From NCBI GenBank assembly GCA_964473105.1, contig CAYYNQ010000028.1, forward strand, positions 1 through 13,435: a DNA stretch of 13,435 nucleotides. Direction: 5' to 3'. Shown in pieces: positions 7,557 to 13,435 of this stretch; the first letter of the stretch is position 1, and every line of letters starts with the position of its first letter. The stretch is from CAYYNQ01 sp964473105 (GTDB taxonomy: Bacteria; Sumerlaeota; Sumerlaeia; MVZB01). A model generated the notes under the pieces. The model was given only the letters and a program-made list of their open reading frames with translations, did not search any database and was not told the DNA's origin. Made by a program: the position numbers and the translations under genes.

Positions 7557-8381
7557 TCACCTGGAGCGTGTGTCACCCCGGCCTGGTGCCGGGATGAACC
7601 TGCGGTTCAGCGCCAATACCCAGCTGCGAGGCAAGAACTTCTGGATGGTGATCATCATGCTGTTCAGAACACCGTCGACCACACGGGACCTGCGGCCGAG
7701 ATTCCCAAGAGCCGTCTCGACAACCTGACGGGGATTACGTTGCGGCACATCCGGCTTGCCAAGCCCCGAAGCATCGTGAAACGGCGTGGCGGTCGAACCC
7801 GGTATCAATGACAGGACATCGATTCCAAACGGCCTCAGTTCCGAATGAAGCACCTGACCCATCAGTTCGTTGAATGCCTTGCTGGCTGAGTAGGTGGCAA
7901 GATAGGTGGCCGGTGCATGAGCCAGGATACTTGAGAGGAAAATGATTCCACCCCGCCGACGCTCCTTCATGCCGGGCAGAAATCGCCAGGTCAGCTCAAC
8001 GGCCGCCCGGCAATTCAGGTCGACCAGCGCGAGTTCCCTCCCCAGTTCACCGCCCCCAAATTCCCCGTAGATTCCAAGACCCGCATTGTTGATCAACAGG
8101 CCGACCTCGACTCCAAGCAGGTCCGTGGCCTGCAGAATGCTCCTTGCCGCACCCGGGTCGGTCAGGTCCTGTCCCAGTGCGTGAACCTGGACACCATGGA
8201 ACCCGGAGAGCTTGCTGGCCATGTCGAGCAGGATTTCCCGGCGCCGGGCAACCAGCACCAGGTCAAGGCCGTGTGCGGAAAGTGCCCTCGCGAACTCGGC
8301 ACCGATGCCCGAGCTGGCGCCGGTGATCAGCGCTGCCGGACCGTATCGTTCCTTGAATGAAAGTTTGCTGTTCGAACCCAT
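7557..8381 (-). CDS. Short-chain dehydrogenase/reductase (classical SDR)
   Basis: NAD(P)-dependent oxidoreductase of 274 residues, cytoplasmic. The Rossmann motif TGASSGIG is at 20-27, ARR follows the second strand at 45-47 (suggesting NADP preference), NNAG at 98-101, SS at 150-151, and the catalytic pair Tyr164/Lys168 in YSASK. PGSTATPF follows, as in the DltE/YqjQ-like SDR branch. The ATG at 8381 puts the usual short lead (FKERYGPAALITGASSGIG) at the N-terminus. The frame stays open upstream to 8675, but that extension enters the cytochrome gene and has no family match. No strong ribosome site is seen before 8381. It lies 139 bp downstream of the 14-heme cytochrome on the same strand; a functional link is not shown. 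Substrate unknown. Confidence 0.88.
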   Translation of the reverse strand: MGSNSKLSFKERYGPAALITGASSGIGAEFARALSAHGLDLVLVARRREILLDMASKLSGFHGVQVHALGQDLTDPGAARSILQATDLLGVEVGLLINNAGLGIYGEFGGGELGRELALVDLNCRAAVELTWRFLPGMKERRRGGIIFLSSILAHAPATYLATYSASKAFNELMGQVLHSELRPFGIDVLSLIPGSTATPFHDASGLGKPDVPQRNPRQVVETALGNLGRRSRVVDGVLNSMMITIQKFLPRSWVLALNRRFIPAPGRGDTRSR

Positions 8382-8520
8382 CCGCACGGCATCATAAAAC
8401 CAGACTCCGGATAAATCAGCCTGAAACTGACGGTGCTCCCGACAGAAGGCAATCACGGAGCAATATGTCCCGTCTGCGATCACGTCCATCGCCTGACTGC
8501 CCGGGACCACGAACACGACT

Positions 8521-9630
8521 TTATTGCGGGATATGGCAGTGGACACACTGGAAGGGCGTGATGGTGTTGTAAGGGTGCGTGATCGGGACCCGTCCAACTG
8601 GGTGGCAGGGCAGACACGCACCCGCCGGGTCGATCCGTCCCGAGGCCACCAAGTGTGGAGGCGGCGGCGATGCAATCACGTTTCGGTGAGGGTCTCCCTT
8701 ATGACAGACCGCACAACGGTTACCGTCATCCAACGGCAGATGACAACCGGCGCAGTGAAGCCAGGGTCTGCCCTTGAATGCCGCCGTGTGGCTGAGGGGT
8801 TCCGTCCGGCTATGGCATTCACTGCAGAAATTCTGTTCCCGGTGATGGCAGGCCTCGCATGCTACAGGGTTGCTCATCGCGTGAAATCCATGTGTCCTGG
8901 AACGGAATGAGGCCGTGTGGCTCCGCGGACGTTTCCGGCTGTGGCATTCCTCACAGTCATTAGCTTGGTCATGACAGCGTGCACAGAGCTGAGGGTCGCT
9001 CCGCGACATGCTTCCATGGACGAATTCCCAGTTCGGCTGATGATGATTATCCGGCCTGACCCGGGATGTCAGCTCCGAATGACACAACCTGCAATCGGCA
9101 TCATATGTCTTTGTCAGGCCGGGATGGTGACAGTCCAGGCAGTCCTCCATGCGGGGGTAATTGACGTGACGAAACCGCCTAGCCAGGTTGACATCCCCGT
9201 GACAGGCAATGCATCCAACCTGCATGTGATTTTCATGGTCGAAGATCGCATTTGCATAATCCGGTCGGGGACTGCGGCCGGCATGCCGGGGTGCCGTATC
9301 AGCATGACACATCAGGCAATCCTGGCGTGGCTGCCAGTTTTCATCGGCCTCAACATGACAGTTCACGCATGACGCATGACCGGCTGTGCCAACTCTCCCG
9401 GTTTCCGAGTCGGCGTGGCATGCCATACAGTCATTGATGTGGATCGCATGTTTCGCATGGGAAAACTTCAGCCGTGAACTGACATCCGGGCCCTCACCCC
9501 CATGTTCGTCCCAACCCAACAGCGAGCAGCCCTTGATCAAAAGGGGAAGACACACGACCAAGGCCAAGGCCAAAACGCGCAGCCGGATGGCAGGATCGAG
9601 GTTGTCTTGAACTCGTCCGCCGCAAGCCAT
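8521..9630 (-). CDS. 14-heme c-type cytochrome, probable lipoprotein or membrane-anchored
   Basis: 369-residue protein with fourteen CXXCH heme sites, first Cys at 68, 88, 105, 140, 164, 180, 216, 226, 258, 269, 293, 306, 339 and 362. Several are preceded by FxHxxH (FSHAKH, FDHENH), as in class III/c7-like modules where the upstream His is a heme ligand. A near-repeat at 226-248 and 269-292 (CxECHSR..P.SHTA.F) suggests internal duplication. The N-terminus has a hydrophobic stretch (about 17-34) ending in LIKGC with Cys35; the Lys at -2 is unusual for a lipobox, so lipidation is possible rather than certain. I chose ATG 9630 over GTG 9633 because GGAGGA (9642-9637) is 6 nt from the ATG. Its ATG overlaps the stop of the upstream heme-barrel gene (TGATG), implying coupled translation. 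Likely role: periplasmic or outer-membrane electron wire working with that barrel. Confidence 0.93.
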   Translation of the reverse strand: MACGGRVQDNLDPAIRLRVLALALVVCLPLLIKGCSLLGWDEHGGEGPDVSSRLKFSHAKHAIHINDCMACHADSETGRVGTAGHASCVNCHVEADENWQPRQDCLMCHADTAPRHAGRSPRPDYANAIFDHENHMQVGCIACHGDVNLARRFRHVNYPRMEDCLDCHHPGLTKTYDADCRLCHSELTSRVRPDNHHQPNWEFVHGSMSRSDPQLCARCHDQANDCEECHSRKRPRSHTASFRSRTHGFHAMSNPVACEACHHREQNFCSECHSRTEPLSHTAAFKGRPWLHCAGCHLPLDDGNRCAVCHKGDPHRNVIASPPPPHLVASGRIDPAGACLPCHPVGRVPITHPYNTITPFQCVHCHIPQ

Positions 9631-11384
9631 CACAAATCCTCCGGTTCAAGATTTCTTCTGAGATGATAATGGCAACCGACTTCAAATCCCACATGTTCCC
9701 GGCCCCTCAGATCCGAGTCATTCAGGTTAACCTCTGCACGGTATTCATGGTTCTCGCTCGGCCGCCAGCGAAACTCAAAAAAATAGTCCCGGCCGGAAAG
9801 GTCATCCATCAGGGGGCCATGATCATCATCCTGCCCACTCAGGCCTGTCGGGTAATCCGCCGGGTCGAACCGGTATCGAGACATTGTAACACCCATATTT
9901 AGATCCCATGCCGGGTCAGGCCGGTAACTGACGACACCTACCCAGTTTCTAAAATGCTCTTGCCCGGTCTTCGTGACATGAAACCCGGCTGTAACGTCCA
10001 GGTTCTCAATGATCGAGTTGAAACGTGTGGCCGAGACATGTCCCGACTCCGACCTGATGGAATTGAAGGAGTTTCTGCCCCTGTTCCCGGGATCCCTCAC
10101 AAATCCGCCGAGTTGGACCAGCCAATTTTCTCCAAGATACTTGTTCAGGTTCAGGCTGAATTGGTGGTAGGGCTGCCGTGAACCCAGCACATGACCTAAT
10201 GAGGAAAGATACCGGGTGCGCAATTCACCATCCCCGCCCCTTTGATGCGGCTGATAATAATACCCGGCATGCAACCCGAGTCCGAACTGCTCAAAATAGC
10301 GCGAGGCATGGATCTGCAGGTCCCGGACTTCATCATCAATGCCCCTCAACGCACTGTAGGTGTGCCATGACCGTCCCCAGACCTGGCTCCAGCGCCAAGC
10401 GTTGAGCCAAAATTCCTCACCGCCCTCGTCAAGTCGGTAGGTGTCAATCTGGTGCCGTGAACGCCAGCCGGGCTTGAACACCGCCCCTCCGCCAACCAGC
10501 CAGTCGTCACCGGCGCTGCTATAGTAGGAAACGGGCCGGCCACCGAAGACAAATGCCTCAAAAGGCATTTTCTCAAGGAACGTCCAGCGCATGCCGTCGA
10601 AGTGCAGGTTATCGACATCATAAAAATACTGGCGGCCGACCCGCAGCCGGGGAAGCCCGCCGAGATCGTGCAGGTCAAACCAAGCCTCCGAGAATCTCAA
10701 TGGCCTGCCATCGAAGGCGTGATCATATGCTTCATCTGAGTCCAGGTCCAGTGTGCCCCACCCGGACAATTTCATATCCAATCTCTGCTTAAGCAGGTTG
10801 GTGACGAGGATGCTGCCATAACCCTGCCCGTCCCGGTCCCGCGCCTGCGGGCTGTGGTCACTGCGTAACCGGGTGTCCATGTTAATTTGGATCGCGGGGG
10901 AATGATGGTCAAAGGCAACGCGTTCAACCGGGGCCTCTCCTGTCTCCAACTCGCCATGTGATTTTGAATCGATACCCGTCAGCATATTGCGTTGCTCGGC
11001 ATAACCCGGATTGGACACCAGCTTCGCTGCCCCCGGGTTGGGCTGCCCCTGTTGCCAGACACCCTTGGAATCCTGCAGCTCCTCCCCGTTCGACCGGCCA
11101 TCCCCATCAGAATCAATCGTAGCCAGCTCAGGTGTCCAGAAAAGCTCACGTCCACCGGACGTCACCAGTCTTTCCACGTCCAGCCCAAAGGCGTTGCGTG
11201 CCCCACCACCATCGGAATCAACATGACATGCGACACAACTGACCGCCCGGCCATGGGGCATCTGCCGAATGCGATGGCTTCTTGCGGAAATCGGCGTGTT
11301 CCAGGTCACAAGAATAACAAGCAGAACAACGGCAGCCGATCGCGAGGGACGGCGCCGGGACACAACATGCACTCCTGTGGTCAT
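9630..11384 (-). CDS. Heme-containing outer-membrane beta-barrel protein (CXXCH + Ca-type loop + porin)
   Basis: 584 residues in three parts. First, an Arg-rich N-region, a hydrophobic core (about 17-28) and a likely cleavage after PISA (34) form a signal peptide. Second, a small domain of about 40-112 contains CVACH (50-54), GGGARNAFG (59-67) and DSDGDGRSNGEE (91-102), a DxDGDG calcium-binding-type loop. The order CxxCH-GG.NxFG-DxDGDGxxNGEE resembles temptin-like domains with an added heme site. Third, about 165-575 shows alternating polar/hydrophobic strands rich in Tyr/Trp/Phe with GRQYFYD, typical of a beta-barrel; the last strand is followed by a charged tail instead of a terminal Phe. 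ATG 11384 has AAGG 8 nt upstream. It starts 55 bp after tilS and overlaps the 14-heme cytochrome by one base. Likely an electron-conducting porin; a plain porin with a structural heme domain is the alternative. Confidence 0.85.
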   Translation of the reverse strand: MTTGVHVVSRRRPSRSAAVVLLVILVTWNTPISARSHRIRQMPHGRAVSCVACHVDSDGGGARNAFGLDVERLVTSGGRELFWTPELATIDSDGDGRSNGEELQDSKGVWQQGQPNPGAAKLVSNPGYAEQRNMLTGIDSKSHGELETGEAPVERVAFDHHSPAIQINMDTRLRSDHSPQARDRDGQGYGSILVTNLLKQRLDMKLSGWGTLDLDSDEAYDHAFDGRPLRFSEAWFDLHDLGGLPRLRVGRQYFYDVDNLHFDGMRWTFLEKMPFEAFVFGGRPVSYYSSAGDDWLVGGGAVFKPGWRSRHQIDTYRLDEGGEEFWLNAWRWSQVWGRSWHTYSALRGIDDEVRDLQIHASRYFEQFGLGLHAGYYYQPHQRGGDGELRTRYLSSLGHVLGSRQPYHQFSLNLNKYLGENWLVQLGGFVRDPGNRGRNSFNSIRSESGHVSATRFNSIIENLDVTAGFHVTKTGQEHFRNWVGVVSYRPDPAWDLNMGVTMSRYRFDPADYPTGLSGQDDDHGPLMDDLSGRDYFFEFRWRPSENHEYRAEVNLNDSDLRGREHVGFEVGCHYHLRRNLEPEDL

Positions 11385-11439
11385 GACAACCCTTGTCCGG
11401 TGATTTCAAGGTGGTTTTTGGTGCTGGTCCGGGTCGGTA

Positions 11440-12564
11440 TCATTTTTTTTCTGCGGTTTTTCGTGGGAAATATTCTCCCGCCGCCACTATCCTTGCCACC
11501 TGTCCCGTTTCACGGTTGAAAGCCACCAGCTTCTCCCTTGCATGGAGTATCATCATGCCCTCAACAGTTCGCAACTCGCTTCGTGGTCGAGCCTGTTCAA
11601 TGAAACCTAGGGCCTCCTCCACCGCCTTCCGCCCCGGAGGGTGCGGGCTCCTGCGCATCCGCCAGATCCAGTGGCGCAGCAACTGGCGTCGCAACAGGGC
11701 GTCTGCGTTTCTCCATATCCCGTGACGCAGATCGAACGTCTCAACTGCCGGCCCGGGAGCTACACACGCCAGCTGTCCGAGCAACAGTCCCATGGCCGCA
11801 TGCAATACTTGCGCCTCACCCTCGATCAGTTCCGAAGCACCTGAAATTCGCGCTGTCGGATCCAACCCGATCTTACTCTCGATCATCGGCAACAGGCCGT
11901 GACGAATCCAGCTGCGCCGCGTTGCCTGATCTTCATTGCCGGGATCGTCATGCCAAACCAACCCGCGCCACTTCAGGTAGTCCCTCAGGTCTTTTCGCCT
12001 GAGACCAAGCAGCGGACGTACAATTTTCATCCCGCCAAGCTTCTCCACCGGCCTAATTGAAGCAAGACCTGTCGGGCCTGAACCGGCCAGCAGCCTGATC
12101 AGGAAGGTCTCGGCACGATCATCGGCCTGATGCGCAAGCAAAAGGACATCGGCGCCGAACTGTTTCATCACTTTCTGGTAAAGGCGGTGCCGGGCCTTGC
12201 GCATTGCATCCTCGGAAAGAAGGCCTTTCCCCAGTCGGCTGTCATCGATGCGGTCGAGAAAAATGGGAATCTTCCGGGATGCACCCTGCTCGGAAACAAA
12301 GTCCGCCTCACACGCACTTTCCCCGCGCTGCGCGTGATCGAGGTGGACAACTGCAATGTCCCATTGCCGCCGTCGGGCATCGGCATGCACCAAATCCAGC
12401 AGCGACATCGAATCGCCCCCCGCGGAACAGCCCAGCAACAGACGGCGATGGTCTGGGATCTCCCCGCTCAAGCGGCAAGCCGAGCGAAAACCGTTCCTTA
12501 CGGCGCGGACCACGGCAGGGACTGTTTCTCTGCGAGACATGAACTTGATCATATTACAGCGCAT
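11440..12564 (-). CDS. tilS: tRNA(Ile)-lysidine synthetase
   Basis: Adds lysine to C34 of the CAU-anticodon tRNA(Ile) using ATP, so that it reads AUA codons; essential in most bacteria. Visible motifs: PP-loop SAGGDS (47-52; the common form is SGGxDS), HLDHAQRGESACEADFV (74-90), AHQADDRAETFLIRLLAGSGPTGLA (144-168), RPLLGLRRKDLRDYL (183-197) and HDDPGNEDQATRRSWIRHGLLP (205-226), all in family order. At 374 residues it is shorter than E. coli TilS (about 430), mainly at the C-terminus. ATG 12564, 12552 and 12540 are all possible starts and none has a good ribosome site; real homology begins well inside. It heads a minus-strand run, 55 bp before the heme-barrel gene, so it may share a transcript with it. 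Confidence 0.92.
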   Translation of the reverse strand: MRCNMIKFMSRRETVPAVVRAVRNGFRSACRLSGEIPDHRRLLLGCSAGGDSMSLLDLVHADARRRQWDIAVVHLDHAQRGESACEADFVSEQGASRKIPIFLDRIDDSRLGKGLLSEDAMRKARHRLYQKVMKQFGADVLLLAHQADDRAETFLIRLLAGSGPTGLASIRPVEKLGGMKIVRPLLGLRRKDLRDYLKWRGLVWHDDPGNEDQATRRSWIRHGLLPMIESKIGLDPTARISGASELIEGEAQVLHAAMGLLLGQLACVAPGPAVETFDLRHGIWRNADALLRRQLLRHWIWRMRRSPHPPGRKAVEEALGFIEQARPRSELRTVEGMMILHAREKLVAFNRETGQVARIVAAGEYFPRKTAEKK

Positions 12565-12624
12565 GACCGAAGCAAACTAAAACGAAGCGGCGATGAATGT
12601 TTACCCGCTTCACCCATGATTATG

Positions 12625-12653
12625 TTCACAATTATGCTCGCAACCAGTATCAT
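12625..12653 (+). promoter_or_regulatory. Sigma70-type promoter of the APC permease gene
   Basis: TTCACA (12625-12630, 5/6) and TATCAT (12648-12653, 5/6) are separated by exactly 17 bp, with a predicted start near 12660. This is about 68 nt before the permease ATG. Spacing and orientation fit well. Confidence 0.5.
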
Positions 12654-12658
12654 CACAA
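12631..12658 (-). promoter_or_regulatory. Candidate promoter for tilS and the genes after it
   Basis: On the minus strand TTGTGA (12658-12653, 4/6) and CATAAT (12636-12631, 5/6) are 16 bp apart, about 66 bp before the tilS ATG. A second CATAAT lies at 12624-12619. It overlaps a plus-strand promoter candidate, so the two could interfere. Supported by consensus match only. Confidence 0.4.
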
Positions 12659-12727
12659 GGGTTTCACAACTGGTTACAACACAGATCCGGCAGGAAGACA
12701 TCCAACGGCTGGCTGAAAATACATGAC

Positions 12728-13435
12728 ATGGGAACATTGAAACGCGAACTCGACATCGGTGGCGCAACCCTACTGGGACTCGGTTCGATCCTAGGCACAG
12801 GCGTCTTTGTCAGCCTCGGGCTGGGGGCTGCCATCGCCGGGTCGCTTATCCTGCCGGCACTTTTCATTGCAGCCGCCCTTGCAACCTGCAACGGGTTGAG
12901 CAGCGCACACCTGGCCGCCTCATATCCGCGTAGCGGCGGTACTTATGAATACGGCATCATCTGCATCAGTCCTGCAGCCGGATTTGCGGCAGGATGGATG
13001 TTTCTGCTCGCAAAGAGCGCATCTGCCGCGACCGCGGCACTTGGGCTGGCGTCATATGCCTCAAACCTTCTCGGGATGGATGACGGGCACTTCATCATCC
13101 CCACCGCCCTGATCGCGGTCATCCTCCTGACTCTGCTTGTCCTGGGTGGACTGCGCCGCAGCAACCGCGTCAATCTGGTAATCGTCTCGGTCACGATTAT
13201 CACCCTGGTTTATTTCATGATGTCGGGACTGCCTGCAGCACTGCGAAATGGCACAGGAAACTGGCTGCCGCTCACCATCTCGGGAAGCGAAAGCCCGGGG
13301 CTACAACTCAGGACCCTGCTCGAGGCTTCGGCCATTCTGTTTGTCGCATACACGGGTTACGGAAGGATCGCAACCATGGGCGAGGAAGTAAAAAATCCCG
13401 CCCGCGTTATCCCCCGGGCGATCCTGTTGACGCTT
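12728..13435 (+). CDS. APC-family amino acid permease, N-terminal 236 residues, cut by window edge
   Basis: Inner-membrane amino acid/polyamine transporter; substrate not determinable from this part. The frame from ATG 12728 stays open to the window edge. The first membrane helix has LLGLGSILGTGVFVSLG (residues 15-31), the broken-helix substrate-binding motif of the family (consensus like G.iiG.GIF). SYPRSGGTYEYG follows, then GFAAGWMF, and near the edge GYGRIATMGEEVKNPARVIPRAIL, matching the family stretch EExxNPxRxIPxAI. At least five hydrophobic segments are present. The ATG has no clear ribosome site; the ATG at 12723 is in another frame. A good promoter lies at 12625-12653. It diverges from tilS and shares only the 163-bp intergenic region with it. 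Confidence 0.88.
   Translation, partial: MGTLKRELDIGGATLLGLGSILGTGVFVSLGLGAAIAGSLILPALFIAAALATCNGLSSAHLAASYPRSGGTYEYGIICISPAAGFAAGWMFLLAKSASAATAALGLASYASNLLGMDDGHFIIPTALIAVILLTLLVLGGLRRSNRVNLVIVSVTIITLVYFMMSGLPAALRNGTGNWLPLTISGSESPGLQLRTLLEASAILFVAYTGYGRIATMGEEVKNPARVIPRAILLTL

Noticed and set aside
8382..8675. 98-residue N-terminal extension of the short-chain dehydrogenase
   Set aside because: It would overlap the 3' end of the 14-heme cytochrome gene and is unlike any SDR N-terminus; the Rossmann motif sits at the normal distance from the ATG at 8381.
8917..9372. Plus-strand open frames opposite the cytochrome gene, some with signal-peptide-like starts
   Set aside because: They mirror the 14-heme gene, whose regularly spaced CXXCH motifs leave no doubt about the coding strand.
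12130..12726. Plus-strand open frame of 198 codons opposite tilS and the intergenic region
   Set aside because: Lies antisense to well-supported tilS motifs and covers both promoter candidates; no recognisable domain.

Overview
The window reads as ordinary chromosome of a free-living Gram-negative bacterium of moderately high GC. Support for this is an outer-membrane beta-barrel, a probable lipoprotein cytochrome, sigma70-like promoters, and a B12-dependent ribonucleotide reductase. The nrdJ form and the fungal-like cystathionine gamma-synthase would suit a member of the Planctomycetota-Verrucomicrobiota group, but that is a weak inference. I see no rRNA, tRNA, CRISPR array, transposase or phage gene.

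Layout. 1-1249 (-): 5' part of nrdJ, running off the left edge, with a clear promoter at 1625-1653 and a leader of about 370 nt. 1250-2022 is non-coding as far as I can tell and serves nrdJ and cysK divergently. 2023-4555 (+): cysK followed after 55 bp by a 500-residue cystathionine gamma-synthase-like PLP enzyme, a small sulfur amino acid unit. 4624-12564 (-): six genes on one strand. In order of transcription these are tilS, an outer-membrane barrel with an N-terminal c-type heme site, a 14-heme cytochrome, a short-chain dehydrogenase, a GT39-like membrane glycosyltransferase, and an orphan DppB-type ABC permease. 12565-12727 holds overlapping divergent promoters. 12728-13435 (+): 5' part of an APC-family amino acid permease, running off the right edge.

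The most interesting part is 8521-11384. A heme-containing barrel protein, with one CXXCH and one DxDGDG calcium-type loop before the barrel, overlaps by one base a 369-residue cytochrome with 14 CXXCH sites and a possible lipobox. The overlap and pairing suggest one outer-membrane electron conduit, analogous to Mtr/porin-cytochrome complexes and, in its heme-barrel fusion, to Cyc2. It matches neither in heme count or domain order as I remember them. Whether it moves electrons out (metal reduction) or in (for example Fe(II) oxidation) cannot be read from the sequence.

The other genes are mostly housekeeping. The nrdJ fragment carries an Asp where the family has the catalytic Glu, within a short cluster of unusual substitutions that deserves a check against raw reads.
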